This document shows, piece after piece, positions 35,182-44,050 of a DNA stretch of 64,000 nt. Each line of letters starts with the position of its first letter. Within the stretch, counting starts at the first letter, position 1. The stretch is taken from contig NZ_BAABHS010000005.1 of assembly GCF_039542225.1 (NCBI RefSeq), positions 186,001 to 250,000 on the forward strand, given 5' to 3'. The translations under genes were made by a program, and so were the position numbers. The stretch comes from Yinghuangia aomiensis (GTDB taxonomy: Bacteria > Actinomycetota > Actinomycetes > Streptomycetales > Streptomycetaceae). The notes under the pieces were generated by a model that was given only the letters and a program-made list of their open reading frames with translations, was not told the origin of the DNA and did no database searches.

Positions 35182-35205
35182 TCTCGGCAACACCCTGGGC
35201 CGTGC

Positions 35206-35237
35206 GCCCGGTCGATCACCCTCACAACCGACCGGGC
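35206..35237. terminator. Bidirectional terminator between defence island and iol operon
   Basis: GCCCGGTCG (35206-35214) pairs perfectly with CGACCGGGC (35229-35237) around a 14-base loop, between the convergent ends of the membrane-protein gene and iolD. Confidence 0.65.
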
Positions 35238-35286
35238 ACCGCCCCTCACAGCCCCCGCAGAGCCCCCACACCCCCGCCCAGCCCCC

Positions 35287-37158
35287 TCACAAAAGCGGCC
35301 GCTGCCCCCGCTTGGCCTCCTCGTAAGTCACCCGCGCCGCCCGCGTCGACTCCAGCTCCGACACCTCCGCCACCGGGACGTCCCACCATGCGTCCGACGA
35401 CGGCGACGGCACGCCCGGGTCCGTCTCGACGTGGACCACCGTCGTTTCCGTCGAGGCCAGGGCCTCGGCGAAGGCCGAGCGGAACTCGGGCAGGGTCGTC
35501 GCCCGCAGGACGCGGGCGCCGAGGCTGGCGGCGTTCGCCGCCAGGTCGACCGGAAGCATGCCGCCTTCGTGGCGGTCGGTTTCGGCGTCGCGATAGCGGT
35601 AGTTGGTGCCGAAGCGCGCGGAGCCGAGGGATTCGGACAGGGCGCCGATCGAGGCGTAGCCGTGGTTCTCGACGAGCACGATCACCAGTTTGATGCCGTC
35701 GGCGACCGCGGTCGCGATCTCCTGCGCCATCATCAGGTAGGAGCCGTCGCCGACCATCACCACGACCTCGCGGTCCGGTGCGGCCATCTTGACGCCGAGG
35801 CCGCCCGCGACCTCGTAGCCCATGCACGAGAATCCGTACTCGACGTGGTAGCCCAGCGGGTCGGCCGGGCGCCACAGCTTGTGCAGGTCGCCGGGAAGCG
35901 ATCCCGCCGCGCCCACGACCACGTCGCGCGGGCCCATCAGCGCGTTGGCCGCGCCGACGATTTCGCTCTGGCTGGGCAGGGGCGTGTGCGCGCGGTCGAC
36001 GGCGGCCTGGGCGACCCGGTCCCAGCCCGCGGCGAGTTCGGCGGCTCGCGAACGGTGTACGTGTGGGACCTGCCAATCGGCGAGTTCCCGGTCGAAGGCC
36101 TCGATCGCGGCACGCGCGTCGGCGACCACCGAGACGCCGGCTTGCTTGGCGGCGTCGAAGGCGGCGATGTTGATGTTGACGAACCGTACCTCGGGGTCGG
36201 CGAACAGGGTGCGCGACGCGGTGGTGAAGTCCTGCCAGCGCGTGCCGATGCCGATGACCACGTCCGCGTCGCGGGCCAGCGCGTTCGCGGCGGTCGTGCC
36301 GGTGTGGCCGACCGCTCCGACCGCGGCCGGGTGGCCGTGCGGGAGCGCCGCCTTGCCCGCCTGGGTGACCGCGACCGGGATGCCGGTGCGGGCCGTGAAC
36401 ACGGCCAGCGCGTCCGACGCGTCGGAGTGCACGACCCCGCCGCCCGCCACGATCAGCGGACGCGCGGCGCCCCGCAGCAGCCGCAGCGCCGCGCCCAGGG
36501 ACGCGTCGTCCGGTGCCGGACGGCGGATATGCCACACCCGATCCGCGAAGAACTCCTCGGGGAAGTCCCATGCTTCGGCCTGGACGTCCTGCGGCAGCGC
36601 CAGCGTGACGGCGCCGGTCTCGGCCTGGTCGGTGAGGGCGCGCATCGCCTGCGTCGCCGACGACAGCAACTGCTCCGGCCGCCAGACGCGGTCGAAGAAC
36701 CGCGATACGGGGCGGAAGACGTCGTTGACGGAGATGTCGGCGGCGTAGGGGAGTTCGAGTTCCTGCAGGACCGGTGAGGCTGCCCGGGTGGCGAACGTGT
36801 CGCCCGGGAGCAGCAGGACCGGCAGCCGGTTGACGGTCGCCAGCGCCGCGCCGGTGACCATGTTGGTGGCGCCCGGGCCCACCGACGTCGTGCACGCCAG
36901 CGTCGAGAGCCGGCGCTTGGTGCGGGCGTACGCGACGGCGGCGTGCACCATCGCTTGTTCGTTGCGCGACTGGTGGTACGCCAGATCGCCCGGCTGCTGG
37001 AGCAGTGCCTGCCCGATCCCGGCCACGTTGCCGTGCCCGAAGATCCCGAAGCAGCCCTCGATCAGCCGCTGCCGGACGCCGTCGCGCTCGGTGTACTGCC
37101 GGGCGAGGAAGGCCACGAGCGCCTGGGCGGTCGTCAGCCGCCGCGTGCCGCGGCTCAC
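35287..37158 (-). CDS. iolD: 3D-(3,5/4)-trihydroxycyclohexane-1,2-dione hydrolase IolD
   Basis: A 623-residue thiamine-diphosphate enzyme that opens the diketo-inositol ring to 5-deoxy-glucuronate in myo-inositol breakdown. It has the three-domain TPP fold: N-terminal domain with GIFGHGNVAGIGQALLQ (about residues 39-55) and the catalytic glutamate in YHQSRNEQAMVHAAVAYA (about 63-80), central domain, and C-terminal cofactor motif GDGSYLMMAQEI (the GDG...N site, about 482-493) with ENHGYASIG. GTG 37158 overlaps the iolB stop. It is last in the ten-gene operon and is followed by a terminator. Confidence 0.88.
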   Translation of the reverse strand: MSRGTRRLTTAQALVAFLARQYTERDGVRQRLIEGCFGIFGHGNVAGIGQALLQQPGDLAYHQSRNEQAMVHAAVAYARTKRRLSTLACTTSVGPGATNMVTGAALATVNRLPVLLLPGDTFATRAASPVLQELELPYAADISVNDVFRPVSRFFDRVWRPEQLLSSATQAMRALTDQAETGAVTLALPQDVQAEAWDFPEEFFADRVWHIRRPAPDDASLGAALRLLRGAARPLIVAGGGVVHSDASDALAVFTARTGIPVAVTQAGKAALPHGHPAAVGAVGHTGTTAANALARDADVVIGIGTRWQDFTTASRTLFADPEVRFVNINIAAFDAAKQAGVSVVADARAAIEAFDRELADWQVPHVHRSRAAELAAGWDRVAQAAVDRAHTPLPSQSEIVGAANALMGPRDVVVGAAGSLPGDLHKLWRPADPLGYHVEYGFSCMGYEVAGGLGVKMAAPDREVVVMVGDGSYLMMAQEIATAVADGIKLVIVLVENHGYASIGALSESLGSARFGTNYRYRDAETDRHEGGMLPVDLAANAASLGARVLRATTLPEFRSAFAEALASTETTVVHVETDPGVPSPSSDAWWDVPVAEVSELESTRAARVTYEEAKRGQRPLL

Positions 37159-38021
37159 CGCGCACCCCACGCGTCGCAGATCGGCACTCGCGCGTCGGTC
37201 TCCTGGGACTCCCACGACTCCCGCACCCAGTGGTGGTCGGGGTCGTCGCAGCAGGCCATGGTCCGCTCGGCGTGCGGCCCGGCGAGCACGTTGAGGTAGT
37301 ACATCGGGTAGCCGGGGGCGGCCATCGACGGCCCGTGGTAGCCGCGCGGCACCAGGACGACGTCGCCCTGCCGGACCTCCGCCAGCGCGTCGGTACCGGA
37401 GCCGTAGACGCGCTGGTAGCCGAAGCCGGGGGCGGCCGCGGGGCTGCCGCCGATCTCGAAGTAGTAGATCTCCTCGAGAACGGCTTCGCCGTCGCGTGCC
37501 TCGTCGTGCTTGTGCGGCGGGTAGGACGACCAGTTGCCGTCCGGCGTCAGGACCTCCACCGCGACCAGCCGGTCGCAGGGAAAGCCGTCGGGCGAAGCGA
37601 AGTTGTTCACCTGGCGGGTCGCGCTGCCGGCGCCGCGGATCTCCACGGATACGTCCTCCGCGGCCCCGTAAGCGGCTTCCAGGCGCCGGTCGCATCGGGC
37701 GGCGGGCAGCGCGAACCGGCCGCCGGCCTCGGACGTGACGGTCACCTCGGCATCGCGCGGCACGTACGCGAAGTCCGTCACCCGCGCGAACACGTCGGCA
37801 CGACCGGCCAGTTCGAAGGCCTTGCCGTCGACCGCCACCGAGCACGCGCCGGACAGCGGCAGCACGATCGCCTCGCTGTCCCCGGTCCCGAACGTCGCCG
37901 ACCCGCCCGGGGCCAGCTCCAGCACCCGCAGCGAGCTGTACGCCCAGCCCGCGGCCTCCGGCGTCACCTCCACCGTGAAGCCGTCCGACCCCGTGGCGCC
38001 GTAGCGCAGGTGCAGGCTCAT
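37155..38021 (-). CDS. iolB: 5-deoxy-glucuronate isomerase IolB
   Basis: A 288-residue bicupin isomerase that converts 5-deoxy-glucuronate to 2-deoxy-5-keto-gluconate. The C-terminal cupin shows the metal-binding set SSYPPHKHDE and EEIYYFEI (about residues 175-205), with the later PRGYHGPSMAAPGYPMYYLN block (about 235-254) typical of IolB. Its ATG 38021 overlaps the stop of the aldolase gene and its stop overlaps iolD, placing the pathway genes in tight translational order. Confidence 0.88.
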   Translation of the reverse strand: MSLHLRYGATGSDGFTVEVTPEAAGWAYSSLRVLELAPGGSATFGTGDSEAIVLPLSGACSVAVDGKAFELAGRADVFARVTDFAYVPRDAEVTVTSEAGGRFALPAARCDRRLEAAYGAAEDVSVEIRGAGSATRQVNNFASPDGFPCDRLVAVEVLTPDGNWSSYPPHKHDEARDGEAVLEEIYYFEIGGSPAAAPGFGYQRVYGSGTDALAEVRQGDVVLVPRGYHGPSMAAPGYPMYYLNVLAGPHAERTMACCDDPDHHWVRESWESQETDARVPICDAWGAR

Positions 38022-38914
38022 GCGTCGTCCCGCCCCAGCAGCGACACCGCGGTGTCGACGGCCTTGGCGACGTCGCCGTCGTGCGGGAACAGCATCGTGC
38101 GGCCGATGATCAGGCCGCGCACGTGCTCGATCTCCAGCGCCTTCTGCCACGACGCGTACATCGCGTCCACGTCGCCGCCGCCCTCGCCGCCGAGCAGCAG
38201 CGTCGGCATGGTGGTGGAGGCCATCATGCGCTCCATCTCGTCCACGACCGGCACCTTGAGCCAGGTGTACGCCGAGGTGCGGCCGAGGCCCGCGGCGATG
38301 TTGTTGACCCAGATCTGCGCGTCCGCGGTGAGGATGTTGCGGACCTTGCCGTTCTCCCGCACCGACTTGAACGGCTCGATCAGTGCCAGGAGTTCGCGCT
38401 CGGCGAGGTCGTTGACCGCGTTCGCGGTGCCGAGGAGCGTCTCGGCGGTGCCCTGTTCGGCGGGGTCGACGCGCAGCAGGACCTTGCCGCCGTCCAGGCC
38501 GCCCTCGGCGATGCCGCGCGCGTCGTAGCCGGTGAAGCGGTCGTCGAGTTCGAACGTCGCACCCGGAATGCCGCCGCGGTTCATCGACCCGAGGACCAGC
38601 TTGCCGTCCAACGCCCCCATCAGCATGAGGTCTTCGACGATGTCCGGGGTGCCGAGGAAGCCGTCGACGCCGGGCCGGGCGAGGGCCTCGGCGCAGCGGG
38701 CGAGGAGTTCGTGCCGGTCGCCCATCGCGGTCGGGTTGCCGCCCGCGGCGACAGCGCCGCGCGCCGGGTGGTCCGCGGCGAGGATGAACAGCGGCCGGGC
38801 GAAGCCCTCGCGCGCGAACCGGGGCCGGGCGTCCGCCGTCCGGCGGATCGCCGCCGGGTCGGTCAGCCGGGTGCGGACCACGGAAGCGATGGCGTTGCTG
38901 GTCTCGGTGCTCAA
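38018..38914 (-). CDS. Cgl0159-type (beta/alpha)8 aldolase of inositol catabolism
   Basis: A 298-residue TIM-barrel protein of the Cgl0159 family, regularly found in actinobacterial inositol clusters, where it probably does the job of IolJ (cleaving 2-deoxy-5-keto-gluconate 6-phosphate to a three-carbon semialdehyde and dihydroxyacetone phosphate). Barrel-strand segments include FILAADHPARG, KLVLGSMNRGG, GKVLLRVDP and the lysine-bearing TWLKVPVVDEM. TTG 38914 is the start, six bases after GGAGG, and overlaps the iolC stop (TTGA). The enzymatic role is inferred from position and family, not from catalytic residues. Confidence 0.72.
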   Translation of the reverse strand: MSTETSNAIASVVRTRLTDPAAIRRTADARPRFAREGFARPLFILAADHPARGAVAAGGNPTAMGDRHELLARCAEALARPGVDGFLGTPDIVEDLMLMGALDGKLVLGSMNRGGIPGATFELDDRFTGYDARGIAEGGLDGGKVLLRVDPAEQGTAETLLGTANAVNDLAERELLALIEPFKSVRENGKVRNILTADAQIWVNNIAAGLGRTSAYTWLKVPVVDEMERMMASTTMPTLLLGGEGGGDVDAMYASWQKALEIEHVRGLIIGRTMLFPHDGDVAKAVDTAVSLLGRDDA

Positions 38915-40008
38915 CGGGATCCTCCGTTGTCGGTACGGGAGTCGGCGGCAGCCGGGATACCGGCCGACGCCGCACGGACAGGTGCCGTAAGAACAGGTGC
39001 CGCAGGAACAGGTGCCGCCTGAGCAGGCCGGTCGGCAGGTGCCTCGGGCGGGGCCGCGCCGGTGCGGATGAACTCGTCGAGTTCGCCGGTCGTCGGCATC
39101 GCGTCCGCGCAGGAGTGCCGGGAGGCGACCAAGGCGCCCGCGGCGTTGGCGAGTTCCAGCGTCCGGGCGAGCGGCAGTCCGGCCACCAGGCCGGACACCA
39201 GCGCGCCGCCGAACGCGTCGCCCGCGCCGAGGCCGTTGACGACGTCCACGGGCATGGGCGGCAGCCGGACTTCCTCGGACGGGGTGCGCGCGAGGACACC
39301 GTGCGGGCCCTGCTTGACCACGGCCAGGCGCAGGCCACGGGCGAGCAGCCGGTCGGCGGCCTCGTCCGGGTCGCGGGTGCCGACGGCGACCTCGACCTCG
39401 TCGCGGTTGCCGACGGCCACGGTCGCGTGCGTCAGGGCGCGGGCGTACCAGGCGGGTGCGTCCTCCGGGCGGGCCCAGAACATCGGCCGCCAGTCGAGGT
39501 CGAACACGGTCTCGTTGCCGGCCTCGTCGCGCGGCCGGTCGGCGATCGCCGCGAGGGTGGCGGTCCGGGACGGCTCGGCGGACAGGCCGCTGCCGGTCAC
39601 CCACACGACGCGCGCGGCACGCAGCGCTTCCGCGTCCAGGTCGTCGGCCCGGATCCGCATGTCCGGCGCGTCGGGCCGGTAGAAGTACAGCGGGAAGTCG
39701 TCCGGCGGGAAGATCTCGCACAGCACCACCGGCGTCTGCGCGCCCGGCACCGTCACGACGAAGCGGTCGTCGACGCCGAAGCCGCGCAGCGCCGCGCGGA
39801 CGAACCCGCCGAGCGGGTCGTCGCCGACGCCGGTGGTCACCGCGGAACGCAGCCCGTGCCGGGCCGCCGCCACCGCGACGTTCGTGGCGCTGCCGCCCAG
39901 GTACTTGGCGAACGTCCGCACCTCGGCGAGCCCGACGCCCACCTGCTCGGGGTAGAGGTCGACACCGACCCGGCCGAGCGTGACCAGGTCGAACCGGGGC
40001 GCGGTCAC
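38911..40008 (-). CDS. iolC: 5-dehydro-2-deoxygluconokinase IolC
   Basis: A 365-residue PfkB-family kinase that phosphorylates 2-deoxy-5-keto-gluconate. It begins DLVTLGRVGVDLYPEQVG, has the PfkB substrate loop KYLGGSATNVAVAAARHG (about residues 34-51) and the catalytic C-terminal signature VVNGLGAGDAFGGALVSGL (about 257-275) with the catalytic Asp in GAGDAF. The last 45 residues are an Ala/Pro-rich tail, made by a 15-bp tandem repeat in the gene and not needed by the family. GTG 40008 overlaps the NagB-like stop. Confidence 0.86.
   Translation of the reverse strand: MTAPRFDLVTLGRVGVDLYPEQVGVGLAEVRTFAKYLGGSATNVAVAAARHGLRSAVTTGVGDDPLGGFVRAALRGFGVDDRFVVTVPGAQTPVVLCEIFPPDDFPLYFYRPDAPDMRIRADDLDAEALRAARVVWVTGSGLSAEPSRTATLAAIADRPRDEAGNETVFDLDWRPMFWARPEDAPAWYARALTHATVAVGNRDEVEVAVGTRDPDEAADRLLARGLRLAVVKQGPHGVLARTPSEEVRLPPMPVDVVNGLGAGDAFGGALVSGLVAGLPLARTLELANAAGALVASRHSCADAMPTTGELDEFIRTGAAPPEAPADRPAQAAPVPAAPVLTAPVRAASAGIPAAADSRTDNGGSR
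38978..39022. repeat. Three 15-bp tandem repeats in the 3' end of iolC
   Basis: Three successive 15-base units all beginning ACAGGTGCCG (starts 38978, 38993, 39008) lie inside the iolC coding region. On the coding strand they encode the Ala/Pro/Val tail (about APVPAAPVLTAPV). The period is a multiple of three, so copy changes keep the frame. Confidence 0.75.
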
Positions 40009-40817
40009 GCCGTTTCCCCGTCGGCCGCGGCCGCGTCCACGTACAGGTCCGGCTCGCGGCATTCGGCGACGAGCGTCGCCGGCCATGCCGGGTCGTAGCC
40101 GCCCGCGGCCGCCAGGCGCCGCACGGCCTCGCGCTTGTGCGCGCCGTGCACGACCATGACCGCGCGCCGCGAGTGCCGGACGATCGTGGCCACGCCGACC
40201 GTCACACCGTGCCGGGGCACCTCGTCGATCGAGGCGAAGTCCGGGAAAGTCCCCAGGTTGTCCTCGCGCGTGGTGTCCGCGAGTGCGACCACGCGGCTGA
40301 TGCTGTCGGCGGCCGCTCCGGGCGGGTTGAAGGCGATGTGCCCGTCGGACGCGCCGGAGGCGAGGATGAACAGGTCGATGCCGCTCTCCGCGAGCCGCGC
40401 CTCGTACGCCGCCGGGTCGGCCGGGTCGGGGAACCACACCGAGGCCGCGGGGATGCCGCGGCCTTCGCCGACGGCCGCGTTCAGCGGGCCGACGATCTCG
40501 TCGGCGGCGAAGCGGTGGCACGAGTTGTGCGCGGTGTGGTCGACGTCGACGAACACGCCGGACGAGCCGTCGCCGACCGGCAGCACGTACTCGTCCATCA
40601 TGGCGATCACCACGTGCCGCAGGTCGAGGCGGCGTTCGGCGGTCAGCGCGGCGAGCGCGTCGTAGACCGGCTTGGGGCTGCGGCCGCCCGGGCAGCCGAG
40701 CACGTAGCGGTGTCCGGCGGCCGCGGCCTTGGCGATTCCGTCCGCGATCTCCTCGGCGAGCGCCCGGCCGAGGTCGGCGGGGCCGGCGAAGACGCGCGGG
40801 CGAAGGGAGGCTGGCAT
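40005..40817 (-). CDS. NagB-like glucosamine-6-phosphate deaminase/isomerase family protein
   Basis: A 270-residue protein of the NagB/6-phosphogluconolactonase fold. The phosphate/sugar motif is LGCPGGRSPKPVYDAL (about residues 39-54). The NagB proton-relay aspartate is in VIAMMDEYV (about 70-78), and the active-site histidine block DGHIAFNPPG (about 157-166) closely matches the NagB signature DGHIGFNEPG rather than lactonases. It should deaminate or isomerise a phosphorylated amino sugar. Its place between the sugar importer and iolC is unusual for plain myo-inositol breakdown. ATG 40817 is eight bases after AAGGAG; its stop overlaps iolC. Confidence 0.75.
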   Translation of the reverse strand: MPASLRPRVFAGPADLGRALAEEIADGIAKAAAAGHRYVLGCPGGRSPKPVYDALAALTAERRLDLRHVVIAMMDEYVLPVGDGSSGVFVDVDHTAHNSCHRFAADEIVGPLNAAVGEGRGIPAASVWFPDPADPAAYEARLAESGIDLFILASGASDGHIAFNPPGAAADSISRVVALADTTREDNLGTFPDFASIDEVPRHGVTVGVATIVRHSRRAVMVVHGAHKREAVRRLAAAGGYDPAWPATLVAECREPDLYVDAAAADGETA

Positions 40818-40822
40818 GGTGC

Positions 40823-41653
40823 TTACTCCTTGACGGCGCCCGCGAGCATGCCGCTGATCATGCGGCGCTGGAGAGCGATGTAGCTGATGAGGATCGGCAG
40901 GGCGACCAGGACCGCGGCGGCCGCGGTGACACCCGGGTCGCTGTTCCGGCGGTTGCCCGCGAAGAAGGACAGGGACAGCGGGGCGGTCTGCACGTCGGGG
41001 TTGTCCGGCACCAGGACGAGTGCGAGCAGGAACTCGTTCCACGCGAACAGGAACAGCAGCGTGGCCAGGGTTCCGATCGCCGGGACCGCCATCGGCAGCA
41101 GGATCGAGCGCAGCACGCGGAACTTCGAGGCGCCGTCCACCGAGGCGGCTTCGCGCAGCGCGGTCGGCGTCGACACGAAGAAGGTGCGCATCCAGAACAC
41201 CGCGAACGGCAGCGACAGCCCGATCTGCGGCAGGATCAGCGCCCAGTACGTGTTGGTCAGGTGCCAGTCCTTGAGCTGGTAGTACAGCGGGATGACGGTC
41301 GCCTCGTACGGCATGACCAGCCCCACCAACAGCAGCAGCAGGAACAGCCCCTTGAACGGGAACGGGAAGAACGCGAAGGCGTATCCGGCGAGCGTGGCCA
41401 GCACGATCGTGCCCACCACGACGGCGACCGCGACGATCAGGCTGGACGTGAGCGCGTGCGAGAACAGCCCGCGGTGCCACGCCTCGCTGAAGTTGTCGAA
41501 GCTGAGCGACTTGGGGATGGTGAACCCGCTGCGCTTGGTGCCCGGTTCGCTGAACGCCAGCAGCAGCACGGACACGAAGGGGTAGAGCGCGACGATCGCC
41601 GCGATGACGAGGATCGCGTGACCGATGACGGTGTGACGGCGGTTGGTGGGCAC
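40823..41653 (-). CDS. Carbohydrate ABC transporter permease (MalG-like)
   Basis: A 276-residue CUT1-type inner-membrane permease with six hydrophobic segments. The EAA loop that docks the ATPase is EAASVDGASKFRVLRSILLPM (about residues 178-198), preceded by the usual F-loop. GTG 41653 sits just after GGAGG and three bases after the stop of its partner permease. No ATP-binding gene is in the operon, so it probably shares a common MsiK-type ATPase, the rule in Streptomyces. Confidence 0.83.
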   Translation of the reverse strand: MPTNRRHTVIGHAILVIAAIVALYPFVSVLLLAFSEPGTKRSGFTIPKSLSFDNFSEAWHRGLFSHALTSSLIVAVAVVVGTIVLATLAGYAFAFFPFPFKGLFLLLLLVGLVMPYEATVIPLYYQLKDWHLTNTYWALILPQIGLSLPFAVFWMRTFFVSTPTALREAASVDGASKFRVLRSILLPMAVPAIGTLATLLFLFAWNEFLLALVLVPDNPDVQTAPLSLSFFAGNRRNSDPGVTAAAAVLVALPILISYIALQRRMISGMLAGAVKE

Positions 41654-41656
41654 GGC

Positions 41657-42613
41657 TCAGTCCTCCTTTCCGCGGACGAGGCGCATGACGACGCCGGTCA
41701 CCACGAGGACGACGGCGGTCAGGCACACGCTGATCGCGGCGGCGCCGCCGACCTCGCGCGTGATGAACGCGCCCTGGTAGATGAACACGCTGGGCACCGT
41801 CGTCGACGTGCCGGGGCCGCCCGCGGTGGTGTTCCAGACGAGGTCGAAGTTGCGCAGCGCGTACGTGATGGTGAGCACCAGCGCGATGGCGATCTCGCCG
41901 CGCAGGGCGGGCAGCGTCACCGCGAAGAACTCGCGGATCGGGCCGGCGCCGTCGAGGCGGGCCGCCTCGTACCGCTCGGTGGGGATCTTCTGCACGCCGG
42001 CCAGGAACAGGACCATGCACAGGCCGTACATGACCCACGTGCCGACCACGGCCACGGCGGGCAGCGCCGTGTCGTAGTCGCCGAGCCAGGCCCGGGTGAG
42101 GCCGCCGAGGCCGACCGCGCGCAGCGCCGCGTTGAGCGGGCCGTCGATGTCGTAGATCCAGCGCCACGACACGGCGACGACGACGGTGGCGAGGATCTGC
42201 GGCAGGAACAGCACCGCGCGGAAGAACGTCAGGCCGCGCACCTTGATGCGGGACATCAGCCCCGCGAGCACCAGTCCGAGCGCGACGGGCAGGAACGCGT
42301 ACGCGACGACGAACACGAGCGAGTGCGCCAGCGCGGACGGGATACGTCCGTCGTGGAACAGGTCGCGGTAGTTGTCGAGCCCCGCCCAGCGGCCCTCGGT
42401 GAGGCCGTCCCAGCGGAACAGCGAGATCCACGCGGTCTGGCCGAGCGGCCCCAGCACGAACAGCACGTAGAACACGGCGCCGGGCAGCAGGTAGAGGTAG
42501 GCGGGCCAGTACTGCCGCGAGGCCCACGCGGCGACCGCGCCCTTGCGGGGCCGGGCCGGCACCTCCGCCTCCGGGCTGGAGGCGCCGGTGCGGGCCTCGG
42601 TGACCGCGGTCAT
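41657..42613 (-). CDS. Carbohydrate ABC transporter permease (MalF-like)
   Basis: A 318-residue CUT1 permease. After a 30-residue cytoplasmic tail come six membrane segments and the EAA loop YEAARLDGAGPIREFFAVTLP (about residues 217-237). It forms the channel with the MalG-like partner. ATG 42613 overlaps the stop of the binding-protein gene, giving coupled synthesis. Confidence 0.83.
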   Translation of the reverse strand: MTAVTEARTGASSPEAEVPARPRKGAVAAWASRQYWPAYLYLLPGAVFYVLFVLGPLGQTAWISLFRWDGLTEGRWAGLDNYRDLFHDGRIPSALAHSLVFVVAYAFLPVALGLVLAGLMSRIKVRGLTFFRAVLFLPQILATVVVAVSWRWIYDIDGPLNAALRAVGLGGLTRAWLGDYDTALPAVAVVGTWVMYGLCMVLFLAGVQKIPTERYEAARLDGAGPIREFFAVTLPALRGEIAIALVLTITYALRNFDLVWNTTAGGPGTSTTVPSVFIYQGAFITREVGGAAAISVCLTAVVLVVTGVVMRLVRGKED

Positions 42614-43998
42614 GATCCGGCCCCGGCGGCGGCGTCCTCGCGCTGCTTCTGCTGGAACGCCTTCCAGTCGTCCTGGAGCCCGTTGGCGAAGCCTTCCGGG
42701 CTGGTGCGCCGGTCCAGCAGGTCCTGGGTCTTCGCGCCGACCGTGTCGTACATCGTGGTCGACGCCCAGTCCAGGTAGAAGTTCTGGCCGTCGTCCGCGA
42801 GCAGTTTGGTGCCGATGCCGTTGACCTGCTCGACGACCGGGCTGGCCGCCTTGACGGTGCCGTGTCCGGTGACCGGGGTGCGGCCGACGTCGGTGAGGTT
42901 CTGCGCGAACTCGTCGCTCATCAGCATGTCGAGGAACGCGACCGAGGCGGTCAGGTTCTTCGTCTTGGTGCCGATGTGCCAGCCCAGGCCCATCGAGCCG
43001 ACCGTGGCGCGGGTGCCGTCCGGGCGGGTGGGCAGGGTGAAGCCGACGCGGCCGTTCATGCTCTCCTGCAGGCTCGGCGCGTTCCAGGACCCGGCGACGT
43101 AGAAGACGCCTTGGCCCTGGGCGAACTTGGCGGCCGCGTCGTCGGCGCTGATGCCGTTGTAGCCGGGTCCGAAGTAACCGCGCCCCGCCCAGTCCTGCAC
43201 GGTCCGGGCGGCGTCGACGGTGCCGGCGTCGGTGATCGCCGAGCCGGGCACCCCGGCCAGCCAGCTGCGGATGTCGCGGCTGGGGGTGTTCTGCGCCTGG
43301 ACGAGGCCGATGACCTGGCTCGCCGGGTACTTCTCGGCGTTGCCGAGCATGAGGGGCTGTTCGCCGGCCGCCTTGGCCTTGTCCAGCGCGGCGGTGAACT
43401 CCGCGTAGGTCTTGGGCGGCTCGATGCCGAGCTTGGCGAGCTTGTCGGTGTTGTAGAAGACGCCGACGTACTCGGTGACCGGGGATATGCCGTACAGGCT
43501 GCCCGCGCCGAAGATCGTGCCGCCGGCCGACCAGCGCCACTGCTTGAGCGTGCCGTCGGTCAGGAAGTTCTCCCACCCGTACGTGCGCAGCACGTCGTCG
43601 AGCGGCCGGATCAGCCCGGCTTTGACGAGCGGGCCGTCGGTGCCGTAGCCCTGGTTGCCCTGCGCGAGGTCGGGGGCGTCGTCGCCGGACAGGGTGTTGA
43701 CGACCGTCTTCATCAGGTCGTCGAAGCCCTTGGTGGTGACCTTGACCTTCACGTTCGGGTACTTCTTCTCGTACAGCGGCACGAGGGCGTTGAGGGTGTC
43801 CTCCTCGCCGGCGTCGGCCAGCACGCGGAGGGTGGTGTCGCCGAGCTTGGCGACGTCCTCGGGGGTGACCCGCTCGGTGATGCGCGGGCCGTCGAACCCG
43901 GAGGACGCGGTGGTCCCGGCGCCGGGGACGCCGCAGCCGGCCACCAGCAGGCCGGCCAGGGCGACCCCCGCGGCCCCGGTCAAGCGCAGCTTCTTCAT
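42610..43998 (-). CDS. Extracellular sugar-binding lipoprotein of an ABC importer
   Basis: A 462-residue family-1 solute-binding protein. A short Sec signal peptide ends in lipobox LVAGC (cysteine about residue 22), so it is lipid-anchored outside. The mature domain shows VKVKVTTKGFDDLMKTVVNTL and DAPDLAQGN typical of sugar binders, and aromatic residues for stacking on a ring (WENFL, YGISPVTEYVGVFYN). Its ligand is presumably the inositol-type compound degraded by the operon. ATG 43998 follows GGAG by eight bases. Confidence 0.84.
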   Translation of the reverse strand: MKKLRLTGAAGVALAGLLVAGCGVPGAGTTASSGFDGPRITERVTPEDVAKLGDTTLRVLADAGEEDTLNALVPLYEKKYPNVKVKVTTKGFDDLMKTVVNTLSGDDAPDLAQGNQGYGTDGPLVKAGLIRPLDDVLRTYGWENFLTDGTLKQWRWSAGGTIFGAGSLYGISPVTEYVGVFYNTDKLAKLGIEPPKTYAEFTAALDKAKAAGEQPLMLGNAEKYPASQVIGLVQAQNTPSRDIRSWLAGVPGSAITDAGTVDAARTVQDWAGRGYFGPGYNGISADDAAAKFAQGQGVFYVAGSWNAPSLQESMNGRVGFTLPTRPDGTRATVGSMGLGWHIGTKTKNLTASVAFLDMLMSDEFAQNLTDVGRTPVTGHGTVKAASPVVEQVNGIGTKLLADDGQNFYLDWASTTMYDTVGAKTQDLLDRRTSPEGFANGLQDDWKAFQQKQREDAAAGAGS

Positions 43999-44050
43999 GG
44001 TCGTTGCTCCGTTCGGAGACTGTTCCGGAGGCGGGCTCCGGGAGGGAGGG

